NCBI GenBank assembly: GCA_963989245.1
Contig: CAXDII010000446.1
Span: 204,001-268,000, forward strand
Source: Nansenia antarctica
Taxonomy: Eukaryota; Chordata; Actinopteri; Argentiniformes; Microstomatidae
DNA: 64,000 nt
Direction: 5' to 3'
Shown here: in pieces, positions 12,467-24,639 of the stretch
Numbering within the stretch: position 1 is the stretch's first letter
Layout of the letters: each line of letters starts with the position of its first letter
The notes under the pieces: generated by a model
Database searches by the model: none
What the model saw: only the letters and a program-made list of their open reading frames with translations
Told to the model about the DNA's origin: nothing
Made by a program: the position numbers and the translations under genes

Positions 12467-15176
12467 TTACTCTAAATGACAATCAGAGCAACTTGAATTG
12501 CGTGTGTGCAGCCTTTTGCTCAAAAGTAATCAAGGTTTCGTTTTCAGAGTATCTTTTGACAATCTCTTCGAGAGCTGTTTTCAGTCATTAACAGAGCTGT
12601 TCTGAAAGTGTCCAAGCGGCCTGTTCTTAGAGTGGACTGTTTTTTGCATTCGTTCTCAAGTTATATCAAACTATCAAAGTGTTGTTTTCTGCCTTTCACG
12701 AGCACATTTTGACTTGTTGTTGAATAATCCTATAATGTAACTCTAAATGACAATCAGAGCAACTTGAATTGCGTGTGTGCAGCCTTTTGCTCAAAAGTGA
12801 TCAACGTTTCGTTTTCAGAGTCTCTTTTGACAATCTCTTCGAGAGCTGTTTTCAGTCATTAACAGAGCTGTTCTGAAAGTGTCCAAGCGGCCTGTTCTTA
12901 GAGTGGACTGTTTTTTGCATTCGTTCTCAAGTTATATCAAACTATCAAAGTGTTGTTTTCTGCCTTTCACGAGCACATTTTGACTTGTTGTTGAATAATC
13001 CTATAATGTAACTCTAAATGACAATCAGAGCAACTTGAATTGCGTGTGTGCAGCCTTTTGCTCAAAAGTGATCAACGTTTCGTTTTCGTAGTCTCTTTTG
13101 ACAATCTCTTCGAGAGCTGTTTTCAGTCATTAACAGAGCTGTTCTGAAAGTGTCCAAGCGGCCTGTTCTGAGAGTGGACTGTTTTTTGCATTCGTTCTCA
13201 AGTTATATCAAACTATCAAAGTGTTGTTTTCTGCCTTTCACGAGCACATTTTGACTTGTTGTTGAATAATCCTATAATGTAACTCTAAATGACAATCAGA
13301 GCAACTTGAATTGCGTGTGTGCAGCCTTTTGCTCAAAAGTGATCAACGTTTCGTTTTCGGAGTCTCTTTTGACAATCTCTTCGAGAGCTGTTTTCAGTCA
13401 TTAACAGAGCTGTTCTGAAAGTGTCCAAGCGGCCTGTTCTGAGAGTGGACTGTTTTTTGCATTCGTTCTCAAGTTATATCAAACTATCAAAGTGTTGTTT
13501 TCTGCCTTTCACGAGCACATTTTGACTTGTTGTTGAATAATCCTATAATGTAACTCTAAATGACAATCAGAGCAACTTGAATTGCGTGTGTGCAGCCTTT
13601 TGCTCAAAAGTGATCAACGTTTCGTTTTCAGAGTCTCTTTTGACAATCTCTTCGAGAGCTGTTTTCAGTCATTAACAGAGCTGTTCTGAAAGTGTCCAAG
13701 CGGCCTGTTCTTAGAGTGGACTGTTTTTTGCATTCGTTCTCAAGTTATATCAAACTATCAAAGTGTTGTTTTCTGCCTTTCACGAGCACATTTTGACTTG
13801 TTGTTGAATAATCCTATAATGTAACTCTAAATGACAATCAGAGCAACTTGAATTGCGTGTGTGCAGCCTTTTGCTCAAAAGTGATCAACGTTTCGTTTTC
13901 GGAGTCTCTTTTGACAATCTCTTCGAGAGCTGTTTTCAGTCATTAACAGAGCTGTTCTGAAAGTGTCCAAGCGGCCTGTTCTGAGAGTGGACTGTTTTTT
14001 GCATTCGTTCTCAAGTTATATCAAACTATCAAAGTGTTGTTTTCTGCCTTTCACGAGCACATTTTGACTTGTTGTTGAATAATCCTATAATGTAACTCTA
14101 AATGACAATCAGAGCAACTTGAATTGCGTGTGTGCAGCCTTTTGCTCAAAAGTGATCAACGTTTCGTTTTCGGAGTCTCTTTTGACAATCTCTTCGAGAG
14201 CTGTTTTCAGTCATTAACAGAGCTGTTCTGAAAGTGTCCAAGCGGCCTGTTCTGAGAGTGGACTGTTTTTTGCATTCGTTCTCAAGTTATATCAAACTAT
14301 CAAAGTGTTGTTTTCTGCCTTTCACGAGCACATTTTGACTTGTTGTTGAATAATCCTATAATGTAACTCTAAATGACAATCAGAGCAACTTGAATTGCGT
14401 GTGTGCAGCCTTTTGCTCAAAAGTGATCAACGTTTCGTTTTCAGAGTCTCTTTTGACAATCTCTTCGAGAGCTGTTTTCAGTCATTAACAGAGCTGTTCT
14501 GAAAGTGTCCAAGCGGCCTGTTCTTAGAGTGGACTGTTTTTTGCATTCGTTCTCAAGTTATATCAAACTATCAAAGTGTTGTTTTCTGCCTTTCACGAGC
14601 ACATTTTGACTTGTTGTTGAATAATCCTATAATGTAACTCTAAATGACAATCAGAGCAACTTGAATTGCGTGTGTGCAGCCTTTTGCTCAAAAGTGATCA
14701 ACGTTTCGTTTTCGGAGTCTCTTTTGACAATCTCTTCGAGAGCTGTTTTCAGTCATTAACAGAGCTGTTCTGAAAGTGTCCAAGCGGCCTGTTCTGAGAG
14801 TGGACTGTTTTTTGCATTCGTTCTCAAGTTATATCAAACTATCAAAGTGTTGTTTTCTGCCTTTCACGAGCACATTTTGACTTGTTGTTGAATAATCCTA
14901 TAATGTAACTCTAAATGACAATCAGAGCAACTTGAATTGCGTGTGTGCAGCCTTTTGCTCAAAAGTGATCAACGTTTCGTTTTCGGAGTCCCTTTTGACA
15001 ATCTCTTCGAGAGCTGTTTTCAGTCATTAACAGAGCTGTTCTGAAAGTGTCCAAGCGGCCTGTTCTGAGAGTGGACTGTTTTTTGCATTCGTTCTCAAGT
15101 TATATCAAACTATCAAAGTGTTGTTTTCTGCCTTTCACGAGCACATTTTGACTTGTTGTTGAATAATCCTATAATG
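12467..15176. repeat. 10-unit stretch with M2-M1-M1 triplets
   Basis: Units start at 12467 (M3 with C85A and a private C to G at 12,534), 12738 (M2), 13009 (M1 with private G to T at 13,089), 13280, 13551 (M2), 13822, 14093, 14364 (M2), 14635 and 14906 (M1 with private T to C at 14,991). The M2-M1-M1 triplet (813 bp) occurs three times in a row from 12,738. M5 no longer appears. Three private substitutions in ten units suggest a slightly older or less homogenised stretch than its neighbours. Confidence 0.86.
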
Positions 15177-17073
15177 TTACTCTAAATGACAATCAGAGCA
15201 ACTTGAATTGCGTGTGTGCAGCCTTTTGCTCAAAAGTAATCAACGTTTCGTTTTCAGAGTCTCTTTTGACAATCTCTTCGAGAGCTGTTTTCAGTCATTA
15301 ACAGAGCTGTTCTGAAAGTGTCCAAGCGGCCTGTTCTTAGAGTGGACTGTTTTTTGCATTCGTTCTCAAGTTATATCAAACTATCAAAGTGTTGTTTTCT
15401 GCCTTTCACGAGCACATTTTGACTTGTTGTTGAATAATCCTATAATGTAACTCTAAATGACAATCAGAGCAACTTGAATTGCGTGTGTGCAGCCTTTTGC
15501 TCAAAAGTGATCAACGTTTCGTTTTCAGAGTCTCTTTTGACAATCTCTTCGAGAGCTGTTTTCAGTCATTAACAGAGCTGTTCTGAAAGTGTCCAAGCGG
15601 CCTGTTCTTAGAGTGGAATGTTTTTTGCATTCGTTCTCAAGTTATATCAAACTATCAAAGTGTTGTTTTCTGCCTTTCACGAGCACATTTTGACTTGTTG
15701 TTGAATAATCCTATAATGTAACTCTAAATGACAATCAGAGCAACTTGAATTGCGTGTGTGCAGCCTTTTGCTCAAAAGTGATCAACGTTTCGTTTTCGGA
15801 GTCTCTTTTGACAATCTCTTCGAGAGCTGTTTTCAGTCATTAACAGAGCTGTTCTGAAAGTGTCCAAGCGGCCTGTTCTGAGAGTGGACTGTTTTTTGCA
15901 TTCGTTCTCAAGTTATATCAAACTATCAAAGTGTTGTTTTCTGCCTTTCACGAGCACATTTTGACTTGTTGTTGAATAATCCTATAATGTAACTCTAAAT
16001 GACAATCAGAGCAACTTGAATTGCGTGTGTGCAGCCTTTTGCTCAAAAGTGATCAACGTTTCGTTTTCAGAGTCTCTTTTGACAATCTCTTCGAGAGCTG
16101 TTTTCAGTCATTAACAGAGCTGTTCTGAAAGTGTTCAAGCGGCCTGTTCTTAGAGTGGACTGTTTTTTGCATTCGTTCTCAAGTTATATCAAACTATCAA
16201 AGTGTTGTTTTCTGCCTTTCACGAGCACATTTTGACTTGTTGTTGAATAATCCTATAATGTAACTCTAAATGACAATCAGAGCAACTTGAATTGCGTGTG
16301 TGCAGCCTTTTGCTCAAAAGTGATCAACGTTTCGTTTTCGGAGTCTCTTTTGACAATCTCTTCGAGAGCTGTTTTCAGTCATTAACAGAGCTGTTCTGAA
16401 AGTGTCCAAGCGGCCTGTTCTGAGAGTGGACTGTTTTTTGCATTCGTTCTCAAGTTATATCAAACTATCAAAGTGTTATTTTCTGCCTTTCACGAGCACA
16501 TTTTGACTTGTTGTTGAATAATCCTATAATGTAACTCTAAATGACAATCAGAGCAACTTGAATTGCGTGTGTGCAGCCTTTTGCTCAAAAGTGATCAACG
16601 TTTCGTTTTCGGAGTCTCTTTTGACAATCTCTTCGAGTGCTGTTTTCAGTCATTAACAGAGCTGTTCTGAAAGTGTCCAAGCGGCCTGTTCTGAGAGTGG
16701 ACTGTTTTTTGCATTCGTTCTCAAGTTATATCAAACTATCAAAGTGTTGTTTTCTGCCTTTCACGAGCACATTTTGACTTGTTGTTGAATAATCCTATAA
16801 TGTAACTCTAAATGACAATCAGAGCAACTTGAATTGCGTGTGTGCAGCCTTTTGCTCAAAAGTGATCAACGTTTCGTTTTCGGAGTCTCTTTTGACAATC
16901 TCTTCGAGAGCTGTTTTCAGTCATTAACAGAGCTGTTCTGAAAGTGTCCAAGCGGCCTGTTCTTAGAGTGGACTGTTTTTTGCATTCGTTCTCAAGTTAT
17001 ATCAAACTATCAAAGTGTTGTTTTCTGCCTTTCACGAGCACATTTTGACTTGTTGTTGAATAATCCTATAATG
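15177..17073. repeat. 7-unit higher-order repeat, copy 1 (1,897 bp)
   Basis: Order is M3, M2(C171A), M1, M2(C146T), M1(G218A), M1(A107T), M4, starting at 15177, 15448, 15719, 15990, 16261, 16532 and 16803. Four of the seven units carry distinctive substitutions, and all four recur in the same order in 17,074-18,970, with no difference found. The seventh unit (16,803) is the first M4 of the window. Confidence 0.92.
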
Positions 17074-18970
17074 TTACTCTAAATGACAATCAGAGCAACT
17101 TGAATTGCGTGTGTGCAGCCTTTTGCTCAAAAGTAATCAACGTTTCGTTTTCAGAGTCTCTTTTGACAATCTCTTCGAGAGCTGTTTTCAGTCATTAACA
17201 GAGCTGTTCTGAAAGTGTCCAAGCGGCCTGTTCTTAGAGTGGACTGTTTTTTGCATTCGTTCTCAAGTTATATCAAACTATCAAAGTGTTGTTTTCTGCC
17301 TTTCACGAGCACATTTTGACTTGTTGTTGAATAATCCTATAATGTAACTCTAAATGACAATCAGAGCAACTTGAATTGCGTGTGTGCAGCCTTTTGCTCA
17401 AAAGTGATCAACGTTTCGTTTTCAGAGTCTCTTTTGACAATCTCTTCGAGAGCTGTTTTCAGTCATTAACAGAGCTGTTCTGAAAGTGTCCAAGCGGCCT
17501 GTTCTTAGAGTGGAATGTTTTTTGCATTCGTTCTCAAGTTATATCAAACTATCAAAGTGTTGTTTTCTGCCTTTCACGAGCACATTTTGACTTGTTGTTG
17601 AATAATCCTATAATGTAACTCTAAATGACAATCAGAGCAACTTGAATTGCGTGTGTGCAGCCTTTTGCTCAAAAGTGATCAACGTTTCGTTTTCGGAGTC
17701 TCTTTTGACAATCTCTTCGAGAGCTGTTTTCAGTCATTAACAGAGCTGTTCTGAAAGTGTCCAAGCGGCCTGTTCTGAGAGTGGACTGTTTTTTGCATTC
17801 GTTCTCAAGTTATATCAAACTATCAAAGTGTTGTTTTCTGCCTTTCACGAGCACATTTTGACTTGTTGTTGAATAATCCTATAATGTAACTCTAAATGAC
17901 AATCAGAGCAACTTGAATTGCGTGTGTGCAGCCTTTTGCTCAAAAGTGATCAACGTTTCGTTTTCAGAGTCTCTTTTGACAATCTCTTCGAGAGCTGTTT
18001 TCAGTCATTAACAGAGCTGTTCTGAAAGTGTTCAAGCGGCCTGTTCTTAGAGTGGACTGTTTTTTGCATTCGTTCTCAAGTTATATCAAACTATCAAAGT
18101 GTTGTTTTCTGCCTTTCACGAGCACATTTTGACTTGTTGTTGAATAATCCTATAATGTAACTCTAAATGACAATCAGAGCAACTTGAATTGCGTGTGTGC
18201 AGCCTTTTGCTCAAAAGTGATCAACGTTTCGTTTTCGGAGTCTCTTTTGACAATCTCTTCGAGAGCTGTTTTCAGTCATTAACAGAGCTGTTCTGAAAGT
18301 GTCCAAGCGGCCTGTTCTGAGAGTGGACTGTTTTTTGCATTCGTTCTCAAGTTATATCAAACTATCAAAGTGTTATTTTCTGCCTTTCACGAGCACATTT
18401 TGACTTGTTGTTGAATAATCCTATAATGTAACTCTAAATGACAATCAGAGCAACTTGAATTGCGTGTGTGCAGCCTTTTGCTCAAAAGTGATCAACGTTT
18501 CGTTTTCGGAGTCTCTTTTGACAATCTCTTCGAGTGCTGTTTTCAGTCATTAACAGAGCTGTTCTGAAAGTGTCCAAGCGGCCTGTTCTGAGAGTGGACT
18601 GTTTTTTGCATTCGTTCTCAAGTTATATCAAACTATCAAAGTGTTGTTTTCTGCCTTTCACGAGCACATTTTGACTTGTTGTTGAATAATCCTATAATGT
18701 AACTCTAAATGACAATCAGAGCAACTTGAATTGCGTGTGTGCAGCCTTTTGCTCAAAAGTGATCAACGTTTCGTTTTCGGAGTCTCTTTTGACAATCTCT
18801 TCGAGAGCTGTTTTCAGTCATTAACAGAGCTGTTCTGAAAGTGTCCAAGCGGCCTGTTCTTAGAGTGGACTGTTTTTTGCATTCGTTCTCAAGTTATATC
18901 AAACTATCAAAGTGTTGTTTTCTGCCTTTCACGAGCACATTTTGACTTGTTGTTGAATAATCCTATAATG
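17074..18970. repeat. 7-unit higher-order repeat, copy 2 (1,897 bp)
   Basis: Units start at 17074, 17345 (C171A), 17616, 17887 (C146T), 18158 (G218A), 18429 (A107T) and 18700 (M4). It reads as identical to 15,177-17,073, which indicates a very recent tandem duplication. Confidence 0.92.
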
Positions 18971-20325
18971 TTACTCTAAATGACAATCAGAGCAACTTGA
19001 ATTGCGTGTGTGCAGCCTTTTGCTCAAAAGTAATCAACGTTTCGTTTTCAGAGTCTCTTTTGACAATCTCTTCGAGAGCTGTTTTCAGTCATTAACAGAG
19101 CTGTTCTGAAAGTGTCCAAGCGGCCTGTTCTTAGAGTGGACTGTTTTTTGCATTCGTTCTCAAGTTATATCAAACTATCAAAGTGTTGTTTTCTGCCTTT
19201 CACGAGCACATTTTGACTTGTTGTTGAATAATCCTATAATGTAACTCTAAATGACAATCAGAGCAACTTGAATTGCGTGTGTGCAGCCTTTTGCTCAAAA
19301 GTGATCAACGTTTCGTTTTCGGAGTCTCTTTTGACAATCTCTTCGAGAGCTGTTTTCAGTCATTAACAGAGCTGTTCTGAAAGTGTCCAAGCGGCCTGTT
19401 CTGAGAGTGGACTGTTTTTTGCATTCGTTCTCAAGTTATATCAAACTATCAAAGTGTTATTTTCTGCCTTTCACGAGCACATTTTGACTTGTTGTTGAAT
19501 AATCCTATAATGTAACTCTAAATGACAATCAGAGCAACTTGAATTGCGTGTGTGCAGCCTTTTGCTCAAAAGTGATCAACGTTTCGTTTTCGGAGTCTCT
19601 TTTGACAATCTCTTCGAGTGCTGTTTTCAGTCATTAACAGAGCTGTTCTGAAAGTGTCCAAGCGGCCTGTTCTGAGAGTGGACTGTTTTTTGCATTCGTT
19701 CTCAAGTTATATCAAACTATCAAAGTGTTGTTTTCTGCCTTTCACGAGCACATTTTGACTTGTTGTTGAATAATCCTATAATGTAACTCTAAATGACAAT
19801 CAGAGCAACTTGAATTGCGTGTGTGCAGCCTTTTGCTCAAAAGTGATCAACGTTTCGTTTTCGGAGTCTCTTTTGACAATCTCTTCGAGAGCTGTTTTCA
19901 GTCATTAACAGAGCTGTTCTGAAAGTGTCCAAGCGGCCTGTTCTTAGAGTGGACTGTTTTTTGCATTCGTTCTCAAGTTATATCAAACTATCAAAGTGTT
20001 GTTTTCTGCCTTTCACGAGCACATTTTGACTTGTTGTTGAATAATCCTATAATGTTACTCTAAATGACAATCAGAGCAACTTGAATTGCGTGTGTGCAGC
20101 CTTTTGCTCAAAAGTAATCAACGTTTCGTTTTCAGAGTCTCTTTTGACAATCTCTTCGAGAGCTGTTTTCAGTCATTAACAGAGCTGTTCTGAAAGTGTC
20201 CAAGCGGCCTGTTCTTAGAGTGGACTGTTTTTTGCATTCGTTCTCAAGTTATATCAAACTATCAAAGTGTTGTTTTCTGCCTTTCACGAGCACATTTTGA
20301 CTTGTTGTTGAATAATCCTATAATG
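18971..20325. repeat. Trimmed third copy and 4-unit duplication (1,084 bp period)
   Basis: Units start at 18971 (M3), 19242 (M1 with G218A), 19513 (M1 with A107T), 19784 (M4) and 20055 (M3). Read against the seven-unit block, the C171A, M1 and C146T units are missing between 18,971 and 19,242, a loss of 813 bp. Equivalently, the four units 18,158-19,241 have been duplicated as 19,242-20,325. Both descriptions fit the same data. Confidence 0.9.
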
Positions 20326-21409
20326 TAACTCTAAATGACAATCAGAGCAACTTGAATTGCGTGTGTGCAGCCTTTTGCTCAAAAGTGATCAACGTTTCGT
20401 TTTCGGAGTCTCTTTTGACAATCTCTTCGAGAGCTGTTTTCAGTCATTAACAGAGCTGTTCTGAAAGTGTCCAAGCGGCCTGTTCTGAGAGTGGACTGTT
20501 TTTTGCATTCGTTCTCAAGTTATATCAAACTATCAAAGTGTTGTTTTCTGCCTTTCACGAGCACATTTTGACTTGTTGTTGAATAATCCTATAATGTAAC
20601 TCTAAATGACAATCAGAGCAACTTGAATTGCGTGTGTGCAGCCTTTTGCTCAAAAGTGATCAACGTATCGTTTTCGGAGTCTCTTTTGACAATCTCTTCG
20701 AGAGCTGTTTTCAGTCATTAAAAGAGCTGTTCTGAAAGTGTCCAAGCGGCCTGTTCTTAGAGTGGACTGTTTTTTGCATTCGTTCTCAAGTTATATCAAA
20801 CTATCAAAGTGTTGTTTTCTGCCTTTCACGAGCACATTTTGACTTGTTGTTGAATAATCCTATAATGTAACTCTAAATGACAATCAGAGCAACTTGAATT
20901 GCGTGTGTGCAGCCTTTTGCTCAAAAGTGATCAACGTTTCGTTTTCAGAGTCTCTTTTGACAATCTCTTCGAGAGCTGTTTTCAGTCATTAACAGAGCTG
21001 TTCTGAAAGTGTCCAAGCGGCCTGTTCTTAGAGTGGACTGTTTTTTGCATTCGTTCTCAAGTTATATCAAACTATCAAAGTGTTGTTTTCTGCCTTTCAC
21101 GAGCACATTTTGACTTGTTGTTGAATAATCCTATAATGTAACTCTAAATGACAATCAGAGCAACTTGAATTGCGTGTGTGCAGCCTTTTGCTCAAAAGTG
21201 ATCAACGTTTCGTTTTCAGAGTCTCTTTTGACAATCTCTTCGAGAGCTGTTTTCAGTCATTAACAGAGCTGTTCTGAAAGTGTCCAAGCGGCCTGTTCTT
21301 AGAGTGGACTGTTTTTTGCATTCGTTCTCAAGTTATATCAAACTATCAAAGTGTTGTTTTCTGCCTTTCACGAGCACATTTTGACTTGTTGTTGAATAAT
21401 CCTATAATG
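20326..21409. repeat. Transition: M1-M4-M2-M2
   Basis: Units start at 20326 (M1), 20597 (M4), 20868 (M2) and 21139 (M2). The 20597 unit has two private substitutions, at 20,667 (T to A, unit base 71) and 20,722 (C to A, unit base 126). These four units separate the all-long left part of the array from the part containing 260 bp units. Confidence 0.86.
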
Positions 21410-23555
21410 TTACTCTAAATGACAATCAGAGCAACTTGAATTGCGTGTGTGCAGCCTTTTGCTCAAAAGTGATCAACGTTTCGTTTTCGGAGTCTCTTTT
21501 GACAATCTCTTCGAGAGCTGTTTTCAGTCATTAACAGAGCTGTTCTGAAAGTGTCCAAGCGGCCTGTTCTGAGAGTGGACTGTTTTTTGCATTCGTTCTC
21601 AAGTTATATCAAACTATCAAAGTGTTGTTTTCTGCCTTTCACGAGCACATTTTGACTTGTTGTTGAATAATCCTATAATGTTACTCTAAATGACAATCAG
21701 AGCAACTTGAATTGCGTGTGTGCAGCCTTTTGCTCAAAAGTAATCAACGTTTCGTTTTCAGAGTCTCTTTTGACAATCTCTTCGAGAGCTGTTTTCAGTC
21801 ATTAACAGAGCTGTTCTGAAAGTGTCCAAGCGGCCTGTTCTGAGAGTGGACTGTTTTTGCATTCGTTCTCAAGTTCTATCAGTGTTGTTTTCTGCTTTTC
21901 TGGAGCACATTTTGACTTGTTGCTGAATGCTCCTATAATGTAACTCTAAATGACAATCAGAGCAACTTGAATTGCGTGTGTGCAGCCTTTTGCTCAAAAG
22001 TGATCAACGTTTCGTTTTCGGAGTCTCTTTTGACAATCTCTTCGAGAGCTGTTTTCAGTCATTAACAGAGCTGTTCTGAAAGTGTCCAAGCGGCCTGTTC
22101 TTAGAGTGGACTGTTTTTTGCATTCGTTCTCAAGTTATATCAAACTATCAAAGTGTTGTTTTCTGCCTTTCACGAGCACATTTTGACTTGTTGTTGAATA
22201 ATCCTATAATGTAACTCTAAATGACAATCAGAGCAACTTGAATTGCGTGTGTGCAGCCTTTTGCTCAAAAGTGATCAACGTTTCGTTTTCGGAGTCTCTT
22301 TTGACAATCTCTTCGAGAGCTGTTTTCAGTCATTAACAGAGCTGTTCTGAAAGTGTCCAAGCGGCCTGTTCTGAGAGTGGACTGTTTTTTGCATTCGTTC
22401 TCAAGTTATATCAAACTATCAAAGTGTTGTTTTCTGCCTTTCACGAGCACATTTTGACTTGTTGTTGAATAATCCTATAATGTTACTCTAAATGACAATC
22501 AGAGCAACTTGAATTGCGTGTGTGCAGCCTTTTGCTCAAAAGTGATCAACGTTTCGTTTTCGGAGTCTCTTTTGACAATCTCTTCGAGAGCTGTTTTCAG
22601 TCATTAACAGAGCTGTTCTGAAAGTGTCCAAGCGGCCTGTTCTGAGAGTGGACTGTTTTTTGCATTCGTTCTCAAGTTATATCAAACTATCAAAGTGTTG
22701 TTTTCTGCCTTTCACGAGCACATTTTGACTTGTTGTTGAATAATCCTATAATGTTACTCTAAATGACAATCAGAGCAACTTGAATTGCGTGTGTGCAGCC
22801 TTTTGCTCAAAAGTAATCAACGTTTCGTTTTCAGAGTCTCTTTTGACAATCTCTTCGAGAGCTGTTTTCAGTCATTAACAGAGCTGTTCTGAAAGTGTCC
22901 AAGCGGCCTGTTCTGAGAGTGGACTGTTTTTGCATTCGTTCTCAAGTTCTATCAGTGTTGTTTTCTGCTTTTCTGGAGCACATTTTGACTTGTTGCTGAA
23001 TGCTCCTATAATGTAACTCTAAATGACAATCAGAGCAACTTGAATTGCGTGTGTGCAGCCTTTTGCTCAAAAGTGATCAACGTTTCGTTTTCGGAGTCTC
23101 TTTTGACAATCTCTTCGAGAGCTGTTTTCAGTCATTAACAGAGCTGTTCTGAAAGTGTCCAAGCGGCCTGTTCTTAGAGTGGACTGTTTTTTGCATTCGT
23201 TCTCAAGTTATATCAAACTATCAAAGTGTTGTTTTCTGCCTTTCACGAGCACATTTTGACTTGTTGTTGAATAATCCTATAATGTAACTCTAAATGACAA
23301 TCAGAGCAACTTGAATTGCGTGTGTGCAGCCTTTTGCTCAAAAGTGATCAACGTTTCGTTTTCGGAGTCTCTTTTGACAATCTCTTCGAGAGCTGTTTTC
23401 AGTCATTAACAGAGCTGTTCTGAAAGTGTCCAAGCGGCCTGTTCTGAGAGTGGACTGTTTTTTGCATTCGTTCTCAAGTTATATCAAACTATCAAAGTGT
23501 TGTTTTCTGCCTTTCACGAGCACATTTTGACTTGTTGTTGAATAATCCTATAATG
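21410..23555. repeat. 4-unit higher-order repeat in two copies (2 x 1,073 bp)
   Basis: Order M1-S-M4-M1 occurs at 21410, 21681, 21941, 22212 and again at 22483, 22754, 23014, 23285. The first M1 of each copy (21410 and 22483) is unusual in having T2 together with G62, whereas T2 elsewhere goes with A62. The S unit at 21681 is the first 260 bp unit of the window. I see no difference between the copies except the base-2 state of the unit that follows. Confidence 0.9.
21681..21940. repeat. First short monomer, class S (260 bp); type example
   Basis: Compared with M1 this unit has T2, A62 and A80, one fewer T in the run at 174-179, loss of the 8-mer at 197-204 and loss of AA at 211-212 (11 bases in total). 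Its tail carries six substitutions: C227T, A232T, C233G, T254C, A260G and A261C. This is a separate lineage rather than a simple deletion. S units start at 21681, 22754, 24640, 25171, 26233, 26764, 29994, 31338, 33495, 34026, 35088, 39391, 40724, 41255, 45298, 46642, 49883, 51227, 55823, 57167, 60137 and 61481. None lies left of 21,681. Confidence 0.95.
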
Positions 23556-24639
23556 TAACTCTAAATGACAATCAGAGCAACTTGAATTGCGTGTGTGCAG
23601 CCTTTTGCTCAAAAGTGATCAACGTTTCGTTTTCGGAGTCTCTTTTGACAATCTCTTCGAGAGCTGTTTTCAGTCATTAACAGAGCTGTTCTGAAAGTGT
23701 CCAAGCGGCCTGTTCTTAGAGTGGACTGTTTTTTGCATTCGTTCTCAAGTTATATCAAACTATCAAAGTGTTGTTTTCTGCCTTTCACAAGCACATTTTG
23801 ACTTGTTGTTGAATAATCCTATAATGTAACTCTAAATGACAATCAGAGCAACTTGAATTGCGTGTGTGCAGCCTTTTGCTCAAAAGTGATCAACGTTTCG
23901 TTTTCAGAGTCTCTTTTGACAATCTCTTCGAGAGCTGTTTTCAGTCATTAACAGAGCTGTTCTGAAAGTGTCCAAGCGGCCTGTTCTTAGAGTGGACTGT
24001 TTTTTGCATTCGTTCTCAAGTTATATCAAACTATCAAAGTGTTGTTTTCTGCCTTTCACGAGCACATTTTGACTTGTTGTTGAATAATCCTATAATGTAA
24101 CTCTAAATGACAATCAGAGCAACTTGAATTGCGTGTGTGCAGCCTTTTGCTCAAAAGTGATCAACGTTTCGTTTTCGGAGTCTCTTTTGACAATCTCTTC
24201 GAGAGCTGTTTTCAGTCATTAACAGAGCTGTTCTGAAAGTGTCCAAGCGGCCTGTTCTTAGAGTGGACTGTTTTTTGCATTCGTTCTCAAGTTATATCAA
24301 ACTATCAAAGTGTTGTTTTCTGCCTTTCACGAGCACATTTTGACTTGTTGTTGAATAATCCTATAATGTAACTCTAAATGACAATCAGAGCAACTTGAAT
24401 TGCGTGTGTGCAGCCTTTTGCTCAAAAGTGATCAACGTTTCGTTTTCAGAGTCTCTTTTGACAATCTCTTCGAGAGCTGTTTTCAGTCATTAACAGAGCT
24501 GTTCTGAAAGTGTCCAAGCGGCCTGTTCTTAGAGTGGACTGTTTTTTGCATTCGTTCTCAAGTTATATCAAACTATCAAAGTGTTGTTTTCTGCCTTTCA
24601 CGAGCACATTTTGACTTGTTGTTGAATAATCCTATAATG
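23556..24639. repeat. M4-M2 dimer repeated twice
   Basis: Units start at 23556 (M4 with G234A at 23,789), 23827 (M2), 24098 (M4) and 24369 (M2). They lie inside the longer stretch 23,014-26,492, which recurs 8,855 bp downstream. G234A is the only difference I found between those two stretches. Confidence 0.88.
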
